Source: DAISKN01 sp963716925 (GTDB lineage: Bacteria; Acidobacteriota; Vicinamibacteria; Marinacidobacterales; SMYC01). From it: a stretch of DNA of 64,000 nucleotides. The position numbers were made by a program, and so were the translations under genes. The stretch's first letter is position 1, and each line of letters begins with the position of its first letter. The DNA is taken from assembly GCA_963716925.1 (NCBI GenBank), contig CAVQUX010000025.1, positions 1-64,000 of the forward strand, read 5' to 3'. The notes beneath the pieces are model-generated. The model was not told the DNA's origin, searched no databases, and saw only the letters and a program-made list of their open reading frames with translations. This document shows, in pieces, positions 9,988-20,191 of this stretch.

Positions 9988-11664
9988 TCAGCGCGTGACG
10001 CTCCGGCCCCGACCGCGCTTCAAGACCACGCTCTGGTTGAGGTCCATCGCGCCGAAATCCTCTTCCGTCCCACCCGGCCACCGAACGCGGACGCTGTCCG
10101 CCCGGCGCACTCCCGGAATTCCGAAATGCGCCCGGGGATCGTTCGCCGAGAGGTAGCTGAAGGCCGTGTCGGCGACGCGCAGGTACTTCTTTCCCCCCGC
10201 GGATACGGTGACCAGCGCTCCCGGGGCGTCCCGCTTCCTCTTCTCGTCCCAGGCGCGCACCAGGAGATAGCTCCCGACTTTCTTCGCGTCGTTGCGATAG
10301 AGGCGCGCGGGTCCAGCGGTGTTGTTGACGAGAAGGTCGAGGTCCCCGTCGCCATCGACGTCTCCCACGGCGAGTCCCCGGCTGAGATCGACGTCGGCGG
10401 CGAAGCTGGCGATGTCCTTCCCCACCTCCTGGAACCGCGCCTTCCCGTCGTTCTGATAGAGGTGCTTGGGCTCCGCGTACCGGTTCCAATAGTCGGACAT
10501 CCGGGCGCCGGGATAGGGCTTGTGGCGATCGACGGCGCCGTTCACCACCACGATGTCGAGGTCGCCGTCGTGCTCGTAGTCGATGAACGCGGTTCCGAAC
10601 CCGGTGAACGGCAGGCTCGGCGCCACGAGTCCCGCGGCGGCGCTCTGGTCCTCGAATCCGTACTTCCCGTCGTTCACGTAGAGGGTGTTGTAGTCGTTGA
10701 TGAGATGCGTCAGGAAGAGATCGAGGTCGGCGTCGTTGTCGATATCCCCGAGGGCGATGCCCATGCTGGCCTGGGGCCGACCCATGGCGCTCACCGCGGC
10801 CCCCATCAGGAAAGCCTGGTCTTCGAACTTCCCGTTTCCCTGGTTCACCCAGAGGTTGTTCGCCTCGCCGTCGTTCGCAACGTAGATGTCGATCCGGCCG
10901 TCCCCGGTGAAGTCGGAGCAGACCACCCCCAGGCCGGGAAGCCGCTCCGCTCGCGATTCCCGCGGTCCGGGTGACGTCGGTGAAGGTGCCGTTGCCGTTG
11001 TTGTGATACAGGGTATCGGTGTCGTACGGGAGGCTCTGCGGACTGCAGTAGTCGGGAGCGCCGTCGCCTTTGACGCAGACCTTGGCGGGATCGAACTTCA
11101 CGTAGTTCGCGACGTAGAGGTCGAGGAAACCGTCGTCGTCGTAGTCGCAGAACGCCGACGACGAGGACCAGTGGTTTCCCTGGATCCCCGCACCGCGCGG
11201 TGACGTTCGTGAACTTTCCGTTTCCCAGATTGCGGTAGAGGTTGTTCGGGCCGTAGTTGGTGACGAAGACGTCGACGAATCCGTCGTTGTCGATGTCGCC
11301 CGACGGCGACCCCGGTTCCGTATCCGGTGTCTCCCAGTCCCGATTCCGCCGTCACGTCGGTGAACTTCCCGTCCGCGTTCTGGCGGTAGAGTCGATCGGG
11401 AGGCCGGGGCTTCTTCGACTCCGGAAGCGGCCCCGCCTGGACGAGGTAGACGTCCAGGTCGCCGTCGTTGTCGTAGTCGAGAAAAGCGCACCCCGAGCCC
11501 ATGACCTCGGGCGCCATGTGCTTGCCTTCCATCCCCGGGTCGTGGACGAAGTCGATGCCCACCTGGCGAGCGATGTCGGTGTAGATCGGCTGCGCCAGGA
11601 GGGGAGGCGCGGCCGCAAAGGCCAGGGCGACCGTGGCCCGTGAACACCATTGCGCTCGCATCAT
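9988..11664 (-). pseudogene. CRTAC/ASPIC VCBS-repeat protein, three frameshifts
   Basis: A second secreted CRTAC-family protein, about 558 residues when repaired. The start at 11664 gives a signal peptide ending AAAPPLLAQ, then the typical first segment IYTDIARQVGIDFVHDPG. At least six VCBS/FG-GAP blades follow, with Asp-rich loops such as DYDNDGDLDVYLV, DYDDDGFLDLYVANY and DVDGDGDLDLLVNN. The C-terminus carries the ASPIC domain (PGALVTVSAGGKKYLR, DPRAHFGIPG, VRWPGGTEEDFG). Breaks occur near 11300, 11195 and 10940. It lacks the N-terminal TPR part of the paralogue at 5574-7801. It heads the run of three minus-strand genes and is 47 bases upstream of the GWxTD gene. Confidence 0.78.
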
Positions 11665-11711
11665 CGATGGATTGTCCGTTCCCCTCCGGAGACAGTCAAC
11701 CCCGCGCTCAC

Positions 11712-12102
11712 TTATCGACGTTTCGTGCGACGCGGCCCGGGCGCACTCGCTCTTCGTTCGGTCGGCGGGGGTTGTGGCAGCTCGAGCGCGGCCAGAAGCG
11801 CGCGGTTCAATTCCCGCAGCTTGGGACCGACCAGGGTGGAAACGAAGCCGGTCAGCTTGCTCTTGAACATCAACGTGAGAAAGTCACATCGAATCGAGCT
11901 CGTCCGGGGAAGGCCTTCTTCCGTCCCGATGACCACCTCGGTCTGCCAGGCCGAGGAGCCCGCTGTAAACGGGAGCGCAGACCACCGTCGCGACGTCATC
12001 GTTCTCCGCGATGAAAGCGCGGGATACGACGACATAGAAACCAGGCTTTCCACCCCGCTCGGGCACACGCTCGGCGGTGTGATAGATCTCGCCTCGTCTC
12101 AC
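11712..12102 (-). pseudogene. MazF/PemK-type toxin, frameshifted
   Basis: A type II toxin of the MazF/PemK endoribonuclease family. The GTG start at 12102 overlaps the antitoxin stop (GTGA, 4 bases), typical of translationally coupled toxin-antitoxin pairs. The N-terminus MRRGEIYHTAERVPERGG matches the conserved first strand of MazF. VVCAPVYS is followed, after a one-base break near 11950, by TEVVIGTEEGLPRTSSIRCD, the family's substrate-binding block, then TLVGPKLRELNRALLAALEL and a basic tail. About 129 residues when repaired. As given the protein would end early with an altered tail, so it is either inactive or a consensus error. Confidence 0.75.
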
Positions 12103-12335
12103 GGCGTCGCCTGTTCCTTGACCAGCGCCCTCAATTGACGATCGAGCAGCCGTTTGTTCTCGCGAATCACCTGAGTCTCACGTGCCCGCGAGCGCCTTTC
12201 CCGCTCCTGGACCGCATAGGCACGAATCGCCGCCCGGACGAGGGCGGAGCGGCTGCGAAAGCGCCGCGACGAGCGATGGAGGCGGTCTATCAGGCCCAGC
12301 GTCTCCTCGTCGATAGTAATGGCAATAGTCTTCAT
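12099..12335 (-). CDS. Ribbon-helix-helix antitoxin
   Basis: A 78-residue CopG/MetJ-type ribbon-helix-helix protein that should neutralise the downstream MazF-type toxin and repress the pair. The N-terminal beta-strand MKTIAITIDEETLGLIDRL is followed by the two helices (SRSALVRAAIRAYAVQ), and a charged C-terminal tail that probably binds the toxin. The ORF is intact, which contrasts with the broken toxin. It overlaps the toxin start by 4 bases. Confidence 0.8.
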   Translation of the reverse strand: MKTIAITIDEETLGLIDRLHRSSRRFRSRSALVRAAIRAYAVQERERRSRARETQVIRENKRLLDRQLRALVKEQATP

Positions 12336-12434
12336 ATCAGGATCCTATTGTCCCGCCGCAGCGGCGTCAATAGCGCGAATGCCCGGCTAGCGCCGAGTTT
12401 GATCCTCACCCTGTTCTCGCAGTATAGATTCCCG

Positions 12435-14226
12435 ATGGGTCGCGCTTCCCTGTTCCTCATGCTCCTTCTCGGCGCCTGCGACTCTCGGAAGATTCTGTCG
12501 AGCGGCTCCGCCGCTTCGTTCGACGTCGTCCTCATCACCCTCGACACCACGCGCGCCGATCGTCTGGGCTCCTACGGGTACGAAAAAGCGGAGACTCCGC
12601 ATCTCGATCGGCTCGCGAAAGAGGGCATCCGGTTCGCGGACGCCGTTTCTCCCGCACCCATCACCCTCGCGGCCCACAGCTCGATCCTGACCGGGCTCGA
12701 TCCCGACCATCACGGAGTCCGGCACAACGGACAGTACCGGCTCGACCCTTCGCAGGTCACTCTCGCCGAAGTCCTGAAAGCGAACGGGTACGTCACCGCG
12801 GCCTTCGTGTCGGGTTTCGTCCTCGACGCCCGCTACGGGCTCGCCCAGGGGTTCGACCATTACGACGATCGGACGGAAGCGTTTGCCGGCCAGCCGTTCG
12901 GCGGCCTGGGCGAGCGCTCGGCGGAGAGCGTGACCGATGCCGCCCTGGCGTGGCTCGGGGAGCGGGACGGCTCGAAGCCGCTCTTTCTCTGGGTCCACTA
13001 TTACGACCCCCACGCCCAGTACAAGCCGCCGGAGCCGTTCGCCCAGAAGTTCCGTGAGACCCCCTATGACGGCGAGATCGCCTACATGGACTCGCAGGTC
13101 GGCCGTCTCGTCGCGAGCTCTGGAAGAAACGGGACGGAAGCTCCTGGTGGTCGTCGCCGGCGACCATGGCGAAAGTTTCGGAGAGCACTCCGAGCACTCG
13201 CACGGGCGCCTGCTGTACGAGACCACCCAGCGAGTTCCGCTCTTCCTCTGGTCGAAGCCGGCGATCTCGAAGGCTCGAGTCGTGGACGACGTCGTGGTAG
13301 GACTGGTCGATATCTTTCCCACCATCCTGGATCTCCTCTCTCTCCGGGACGACGCGCCGCGGGACGGAATCAGCTTGCGGCTCGCGCGCGAGAATCCCGG
13401 GCGCGCTCTCTACATGGAGACGATGATGGCGTACCTCGACAACGGATGGGCGCCGCTCCACGCGCTGAGGCGGCGAGACGACAAGTACATCTTCGCCCCG
13501 CGCCCGGAGTACTACCGGCTTTCCGACGACCCCCGAGAGAGCAAGAACCTGCTCGGGAAATCGACCGCCAGTGGGCCGATGGAGGAGCTGTCGCAGGCGC
13601 TCGGGCGAAGGCTCGAGGGAAGCTCCGCCGAGGCGGTCGCGGCATCGGCGACGAAGCCCGATCCCGAGTCCCTGCGCCGCCTCCAGTCGCTCGGTTACCT
13701 CTCGGGATCCGGTCCCTCGGCGGCCGCGGGCGATCTGCCGGATCCCAAGGACATGGTGCGGATCCTGGAGCTCGCCATCGAGTCCCGGAGCCTTCGCCGG
13801 GAAGGCCGGCTCGAAGAGGCGCTGGACCGCGCGCGAAAGGCGCTGGAGCTGGCGCCGAAGGACCTCGAGGTCATCGAAGAGAACGCCCTGGTCTACATCG
13901 AAATGAAGCGCCTTCCCGAGGCGGAGAAGGCGCTCCGCGCGTACGCCGCGCTGAAGCCCAATGCCAACATCTTCATCATGCTCGCCCAGATCCTGAGGGA
14001 GACGGGACGACTGCCCGAGGCGGAGGCTCTTCTCCAGAGCGCGATGAAGCTCGAGCCCGACCACGGCGGGGTCATGATCACCTGGGGCGACTTCCTCGCG
14101 GCGGAGAACAAGTACGCCGAAGCCCTCGAGTGGTACCAGAAGGCGAAGCGCGTCGACCCCTATCGAGCCACCGCCGTCGCCGACCAGAGAATCGTTGAGC
14201 TCCGCCGTCGCGCGAGCGGAAGCTGA
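12435..14226 (+). pseudogene. Sulfatase-like alkaline-phosphatase-superfamily protein with TPRs, one frameshift
   Basis: A lipoprotein of the sulfatase branch of the alkaline phosphatase superfamily with a C-terminal TPR domain, about 597 residues. The start at 12435 gives a signal peptide with lipobox LLGACDS. Metal ligands are visible in VVLITLDTTRADRLGSYGY and AGDHGESFGEH. The sulfatase CxPxR formylglycine motif is absent: the nucleophile position reads APITLAAHSSILTG, so a Thr or Ser may act as in phosphodiesterase-type members. A frame break lies near 13120. From about residue 430, TPRs run to the end. Substrate unknown; the link with sulfated glycans is therefore weak. Confidence 0.75.
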
Positions 14227-14230
14227 ACTC

Positions 14231-15678
14231 TCAGCTCGCGGAGGCTCGCCTCCGGAGCTCCTGAACCAGCGGCGCCGGGACCTCTTCCCCGAGTGCCAGG
14301 GCCCGCTCGAGGTGCTTCCAGGCGGCGGCGTAATCGCCGATCCCCACGAGGGCGATCGAGAGCTGCCGGTGTACCGGGCCCGAGTCCGGCCGTGATTCGA
14401 GCGCCGTGCGCAGGGGCGGGATTGCGTCCTGTACTTCTTCTGCTGCATCAGGACCCGCGCGAGCTGGAGGTTGGGAGCGAAGCCCTTGGGGTCGGCATCG
14501 ACCGCCTGCCGGGACAGAGTCGACGCTTCGGAAAGCTCGCCCCGGAACGCGAGGATTCCCGCGAGGTTCACCATCGTGCGCACGTGATCGGGCCGGGCCG
14601 CGAGGGCGGCGCGGTACTCCCGCGCCGCGCCGTCGTAGTCTCCTTCGAAATTGAGAACGTTGCCGAGCCCGTAATGAGCGGCAGCCTGCGCCGGAGTCGA
14701 TCGAGAGCGCGGCCAGATACTGCTCTTTCGCCGGCTGGAGCTTGCTCTGCCGCGAGAGGACATCCCCGAGCCGCGCGTGGATGTTGGCGTCGCCAGGGCG
14801 AAGGACCGCGAGCTCGCCGTAGAGGGTTTGCGCCCGGTCGTAGTCGCCCGCCCGTTCGGCCTCGAGCGCCCGCTCCATCTGCGCGAGCGAGGACACCGAC
14901 TCCTTCCTCATGGCGTAGTGCACCGGGTCGACGATGCCCACCGTTTCCGTCGTCTGCGAGGCGAGCCGGTTCTCCCTGAGGGCGGAGTCCAGGTCCCCGA
15001 GCTGGCGGTAGGCCTGCGCCAGCGCCCCGTGGACGGCCGAAGCTTCCTCGCTCAGATCCCGGGCACGGAGGAGATGCGGAAGCGCCTCCGTCGGCCTCGT
15101 TCCCGGCGAGGAGCAGCCGGCCCAGCACCGAACTCCGCCATCGCGCTCTCCGGGTCCAGCTCCGCCGCCTTTCGGTACTGCTCGAGAGCCTCGCTGCTCT
15201 CGTTCGACGCCTCCAGAAGCTGCGCTCTCAGAACGTACGCCGGCGCGTACTCCGGTTTCAGTCGCGAGGCGGCCTCCGCCGCGTCGAGGGCCGCCGGCGG
15301 CGTCCGAATTCCGCAGAGCGTGCGCGAGGAGGTATTGCCACCGAAATTCCCCGGGGGAGAGCTCCGCGGCGCGCCGGTAGCACGCCGCGGCCTCGCTCTC
15401 GAGCCGATGGGCGTGGAGCACCATCGCGAAGCGGCCCCAGGCCTCGGAAGACTCCGGCGCCGCGAGCACGGCTTCGCGGGTTTCCACGATCTTCTGCCGC
15501 GACCTGAGGCTCCATCGCCGAGCGATCGGGGTCGGGCACCGGGCCCGCGATCCAGAAGACCCGAGCGCACGGCGGCAACCACCAGAACCGCGCCAACGAG
15601 AAGTGCCAGAAAGACGATCGGGGCTCGGCGGTTCCTTCGAGGAACGGGCGCGGCGCCGGTCTTGCGCTTTCGGGACAT
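14231..15678 (-). pseudogene. Membrane-anchored TPR protein, multiple frameshifts
   Basis: A protein with a positively charged N-terminus, one membrane segment (IVFLALLVGAVLVVAAV, residues ~20-36) and a series of TPR units to the end, about 480 residues when repaired. The start at 15678 is supported by the MSRKRKTG N-terminus. TPR helices appear in successive frames, for example AYRQLGDLDSALRENRLAS, LGNVLNFEGDYDGAAREYR and ALVGIGDYAAAWKHLERA. Breaks lie near 15500, 15300, 15140, 15095, 14700 and 14430. It converges on the sulfatase-like gene with a 4-base gap. TPR proteins of this kind act as scaffolds; partner unknown. Confidence 0.7.
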
Positions 15679-15751
15679 GCGGGGAGCCTAGAGCAGGCGC
15701 GGGCGGGCCGCAAGCCTTCGGGAAGCGCGCCGACGGTGAGGGCGAAGCAAG

Positions 15752-15779
15752 AAAGGGCGGGCCTTTCGGCCCGCCCTTT
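15752..15779 (-). terminator. Perfect 12-bp hairpin, terminator of the TonB receptor gene
   Basis: Arms 15752-15763 and 15768-15779 are exactly complementary with a 4-base loop. It lies 22 bases after the stop of the minus-strand receptor gene. Read on that strand, the stem ends in TTTCTTG, a short T-rich tail. The next gene on the same strand starts at 15678, so the hairpin separates the receptor from the TPR gene. Confidence 0.75.
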
Positions 15780-15800
15780 CCCTCGAGAGAGGCTCTTAAC

Positions 15801-18800
15801 CTAGAAGATCACCTTCGCCATGAACTGGAAGGTGCGCGGGAACCCTCCGACTCCGGTGATCGGCGCCGAAGTTGGACTGTCCGAATACCGTCCGCTGGCC
15901 GTTGAAGTTCGGCTGACTGAAGAAGTTGACGAACTCGAACCGCAGCAGCAGCTCGGCTCCGCCTCCGATCTTGGTGGACTTGTCGAACGACACGTCCCAG
16001 TTTAGGAGAGGCGGCGTCCTCTGATCGGTCACGGTGTAAGGCGTGTTCCCGAACTGGTAGGCGGGAGTGTTGGCGAACGCCGCGGGATTGACGAACTGCT
16101 CGAAGTTGTCCCTGGCGCCGCCTGAGACCGCGGGGTCTCCCACGATGTTCGGCCGCTGATGGTCGAACCCGAACGCCGATCCGAGAGTATTGGAGCTCTG
16201 AACGACGGTCAACGGGAAGCCGCTCCGCATGAGGGCGCTCACCGATGCCGACCATCCGCCGAGGATCGCCTCCGCCGCTCCGCCATCCGGAGTCGGGAAG
16301 CGGTAGAGGCCGTTGAGGTTGAGCCACTGCGGAGAGTCGATGATGGCCGTCGGCAGGTTGTCCTTCCCGAGATCGTACGAGTTGTAGATCGCGCTCTCCT
16401 CGTCGGAGACCCGCGTGTTGTTCTCGTACATATTGGATTTGTACGAGCTTAGCGTGTAGTTCACCCGGGCGCCCCACTGCCGGAATTTCTTCTCGAACTC
16501 GACGCGCAGGGCGTTGTAGGTCGAGGCTCCCTCGCTGATGTGCCGGGCCCAGACGTCGCGGTATTGCGGATAGGGCCGGAGGAGCTGGCCCCGGGCAAGC
16601 GTCGCGGTGGTCGCGAGAGACCCGAACGCCGGGATTTCCGAAGAACGGGTTCGGAACGGGGTCGTTCAGGGCGGAGCCCAGCGAGAGGTACTGGCCCTCG
16701 AGCTGGTTGATGTTGACCTCGCTGTCGTTGGTGCCGCCGATCCAGAGGTCGGTGCCCCTGCTTCCCAGGTACCCGATCTTGAACGCGAGACCGTTGCCGA
16801 GATCGCGCTGGATGTCGATGGACTACTGCTGCATGTAGGGCGACTTCGCGAATTGGTCGTTGAAGCGCATCGTCCCGCCGACGCCGGTGAGAACTCCCAG
16901 GCTGTTCCCCACGGGCTGTTCGACGCCGTTGGGGTAGGGATTCGAGAGCCTCGCCGAGCCGGGAGTCAGACCTCCGTCGTTGCTCGGAACCACGTTGGTG
17001 ATACGCGGTATATCCCCGGGTCGCGAAAGTGTTCTGACCCGGTCCTGGATACTGATTGGGCGCCCAGAAAATGCCGTATCCTCCGCGAACGACGGTCTTG
17101 TCGTTCAGGGAGTAAACGAACCCGGCGCGAGGTCCGAGCTTGAGACCCTTGGGATCGGACTGCGTCGTCTTTCCTCCGGTCCCCGCGTACTGCAACCCGC
17201 CCGTCAGGTTCAGCCCTGGCACCTGGACCGGGAACGGATCGTCATACGCCCAACCGACGATGAACCGGTCCTCTTCCTCCGCGAGACCGTTCTCGTGCTC
17301 GAGCCGGAGGCCCAGATTCACCACCAGGTTCTCGTTCACGCGCCAGTCGTCCTGGACGAAACCGCCGTAGTAGTTGATGAAGACGTTCGCCGGCGCGGCG
17401 TTCGTGAAGTTCGAATCCCCGTTCGGCAACCCGAGCAGAAACGCCGCGAAAGCGTCTCCGGAGCCCGCGACCGGACTGGTCGCGCTCGGTCCCTGGGTGA
17501 ACCCTGGATCGAAGTAGAAGGCGGCCCCGTACGTATTGGGGATGCTGTCGACGCCGATCTGGCGCCACTGGAGACCGGCCTTCAGGGTGTGGCTCCCGAC
17601 GAACTTGGAGTAGACACCGCCCACTTCGGACGATTTCCAGACCACTTCGTCGTGGCCCCAGCTTCCGAAGAGACCGTCGGCCAGGTTCTCGTTGTCGCCG
17701 TAGCCCTCGACGAACACCGTCGGAAAACCGCTGTTGCCCGCGGCCTCGTAGTCGGAAACGAAGTTGGGGTTGAAGCCGAGAGAGCCGATGTCGTAGTTCG
17801 GGATCCGGTGCTGTCGCCGAACCGGTTGTAGCCGTAGCGGACGGTGAGGACGGAGTCGTCGCTCGGGATGTTGGTGAGGTTCATGCGCCAATGTGTTCAC
17901 GTCGCGGAACAGAACCGCGGCGCCGGTGTCGAACGGCAGAAGCTCGGTGCCTCCGGTGTAGTTGGTGTAGAAGGGGTTCGCCGGCTCCTCGGACTTGTAA
18001 TAGAGGTAGGTGCCGGAGATCTTGCCACTTCTCGTTGAAGCTGTGGTCGATCTTGAACGTCGGCTCGTTCGCAGTGTTGTTCAGGAGGGCCGTCATGCTG
18101 GTGGGGCCCTCGCCCACCTGAGCGAGAAGGTCCGCCATGGCCCTCGCCGCCGGATCGATCCGGCCGGGGGGAATGACGTTTCCGGGGAACGGAGACCGCG
18201 TTCCCGTCGCCGGGTTGTAGGTCAGAGGATCGTAGATCGTCGGACCGCCGGCGAAGTTCCCGGCGCGCTGTGCCGCCGTGGGAAGACCGATGCTGGCGTT
18301 CCGCGGTGTCCGTGTTCTTGTATCCCTCGTAGCTCGCCCAGAAGAACGTCTTGTCCTTGAAGATGGGTCCGCCGCCGGCGAAGCTCCAGAGGTCGTACGG
18401 CGACTCCGGCGCCTCGCCCGACCCGCCGTGGTCCGTCTCTTCGAACCAGAGGAGACCGCGGCCGAACTGAGGCCGGGTCTGCCAGAGAGCGCTGCCACCC
18501 CAGTTGTTGGTGCCGCTCTTGTGCAGCACGTTGAACACGCCGCCGCCCGTCCGGCCCATCTCGGCGTCGTAGGTGTTGACCTGGACCTTCATTTCCTCGA
18601 CGGCGTCGTTGTTCGGGATGATGACGGCGCGATTGCGCATGTCGTTGACGGAGACGCCGTCCACGGTGTAGTTGTTGGCGCGGAGAGGCCCGCCCGCGAG
18701 CGACAGGAGGGACGAGTTGGTCTGGTCCTGCTTGCGCACGAACACCGGGTCTCCGGTGTGGACCACGTTCGGGGTGGTTACCGCATAAATGAACACGTTG

Positions 18801-19246
18801 CGGCCCGGCGTCGGCAGCACGTCGAGCTGCGCCTTGTCGATCGCCGAGGCAATCGAGGCGTTGGCGGTCTCGATCAGCGGGGTCTCACCCGTCACCGTCA
18901 CCGACTCCGCGATACCGCCCACCTGCAACGAGACGTCCTGAACCAGGAAGGTCTGGACGCCGACCTCGAGGCCCTCGCGATGGAAAGGGGCGAACCCGCT
19001 GATCTCGACCGCGAGGTTGTACGTGCCCGGGGCCACGCTCGCGAAAACGTACTCGCCCCGTTCGTTCGTCACCGACGTACGGACCGCGCCCGTTTGCGAG
19101 TTGGTTAGCGTAACCGTGGTCCCCGGCAGGACACCGCCGTCGGCATCCCGCACCGCTCCTCGAACACCGCCCTGGAACGTCTGCGAGAACGCCAGGGCCG
19201 GAACGAGGAGCAGGAGACCCATGACCTTGAGAATGAAGCCTCTCAT
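15801..19246 (-). pseudogene. TonB-dependent receptor with carboxypeptidase-regulatory-like domain, frameshifts and a nonsense codon
   Basis: An outer-membrane receptor of about 1,145 residues, of the Oar/SusC-like kind abundant in Acidobacteriota. The start at 19246 follows AGGAGGG and gives a signal peptide ending ALAFSQ. A carboxypeptidase-regulatory-like domain follows (GAVRDADGGVLPGTTVTLTN, residues ~29-110), then the plug (NNYTVDGVSVNDMRNRAVI) and the beta-barrel. The C-terminus, after a break near 15870, is TFQFMAKVIF with the terminal Phe typical of outer-membrane proteins. Other breaks lie near 18300, 18030, 17885, 17810, 17010 and 16640. A TAG at 16823-16825 replaces the Tyr expected in the QQYS-like strand. 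It probably imports or binds an oligosaccharide or peptide; no SusD-like partner is present. Confidence 0.8.
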
Positions 19247-19629
19247 GCAAGTCCCTCCTGATTGTGAATGAAGCAGCTGGGCTGAAGAAGAGATGCTCCC
19301 CGCCACGGGAGTCTTCGGCTTCGCATCCTCACGGCACTCGGACTACCCGTTTGGGGCCTCGTCTCCATAAAAAATGCGAATCCGGTCTTCTCCGAACGGT
19401 TTCGGACCGGCGGTGAGAATATTCGTTCACCGACCGGTTGTCAACCATCGGGTGCAAGCAGCAATTCTCACGCCAAGAAAGTAACGAATTGTATGACCCG
19501 ATACCGTTGGGAAGTATCTCCATGACCTCCAAGCATTTGGCTTGCGAGATGCTCTTCCGTCGCGACCCGATCCCGGTCCGGAGGTCTCCATTTTTTTGAA
19601 TGAAGCTACGAGACACCGGATCCAGCGAC
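19247..19629. other. Intergenic region with receptor promoter and leader
   Basis: This 383-base gap separates the receptor start (19246) from the cupin stop (19630). It holds the sigma70-like promoter at 19416-19444 and a receptor mRNA leader of about 160 bases with an A/T-rich patch (19374-19380 region). I see no convincing coding frame, tRNA or known riboswitch core in it. The stretch from 19445 to 19629 has no recognisable feature. Confidence 0.5.
19416..19444 (-). promoter_or_regulatory. Sigma70-type promoter of the TonB receptor gene
   Basis: On the minus strand TTGACA (19444-19439) is followed after exactly 17 bases by TATTCT (19421-19416). Transcription would start near 19408 and give a leader of about 160 bases before the ATG at 19246. 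The match to consensus is the best in the window and its orientation fits the receptor gene. Confidence 0.65.
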
Positions 19630-20076
19630 TCACTGGATCTTCTTCCAGCGCTCGACGATGCGATGTCCCTCGCCTCCCGGAGCCCAGATCACCAGGGCTT
19701 TCACAGGCTCCTTTCCCGGAACGACGTGGTTCACTTTCGCGGGAGGGCGGACGAATCCGAGCATCCCGGGCTTCAGGAGATGGCTCTTGCCGTCGACGAC
19801 GTGCTCGAGCTCGCCCGAGAGGACGTAGAAGATCTCCGTCGCGCCGTGGAGGTGCTCTCCCGAGTTGACGCCTGGAGGAAACGTGATCTCCCCGACGTCG
19901 ATCTCCTTGCCTCCGAGATTCCCCTCGTCGAGGAGCATTCGGATAGTGCTCCCGCTCGTCGGGCTCTGGTAGACGTGACCCACGAGACTCATGTCCTGAG
20001 GGGAGAGGAAGGCCCCGACCGTGATGCCGGATCCGAAGAGAACGAACGCGGCGAATGCGAGGACGACGTGGCGCAT
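19630..20076 (-). CDS. Secreted cupin-domain protein
   Basis: A 148-residue protein with an N-terminal signal peptide (VVLAFAAFVLFGSGITVGAF) and one cupin domain. The first cupin motif reads GVNSGEHLHGATEIFYVLSG, with the two His and Glu as likely metal ligands, and the second reads KPGMLGFVRPPAKVNHVV with the distal His. I chose the ATG at 20076 rather than an upstream one because it opens the signal peptide directly and leaves room for a promoter facing the divergent HD gene. Single-domain periplasmic cupins may be sensors or small-molecule isomerases; no substrate can be inferred. Confidence 0.8.
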   Translation of the reverse strand: MRHVVLAFAAFVLFGSGITVGAFLSPQDMSLVGHVYQSPTSGSTIRMLLDEGNLGGKEIDVGEITFPPGVNSGEHLHGATEIFYVLSGELEHVVDGKSHLLKPGMLGFVRPPAKVNHVVPGKEPVKALVIWAPGGEGHRIVERWKKIQ

Positions 20077-20129
20077 GAACGGCTCCTTCGTTGAGTGCCA
20101 CCGCCGGGCTCCGGCTGGTTGGCTGTTCT

Positions 20130-20159
20130 TTGACTCCCGAGCTCGACGGACCTTATAGT
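20130..20159 (+). promoter_or_regulatory. Sigma70-type promoter of the HD-domain gene
   Basis: TTGACT at 20130-20135 and TATAGT at 20154-20159 are separated by 18 bases. The gene starts at 20192, giving a leader of about 25 bases that contains a good GGGAGG ribosome binding site. It lies in the divergent gap between the cupin and HD genes. Confidence 0.55.
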
Positions 20160-20191
20160 CACGGAAGCGGAGTTTGCAAGGGAGGTAACGG

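Noticed and set aside
9055..10974. A 639-codon plus-strand open frame
   Set aside because: It is antisense to the GWxTD and CRTAC genes, and the Val/Asp/Gly-rich repeats are the mirror of the VCBS repeats. No domain of its own.
12793..14763. A 656-codon minus-strand open frame across the sulfatase-like gene
   Set aside because: Only its upstream portion (14231-15678 locus) matches TPR helices; the remainder is antisense to the sulfatase-like protein and carries no motif.
19247..19415. A riboswitch in the receptor leader, as found before some TonB receptor genes
   Set aside because: I could not recognise a cobalamin-box or other conserved aptamer core in the ~160-base leader.
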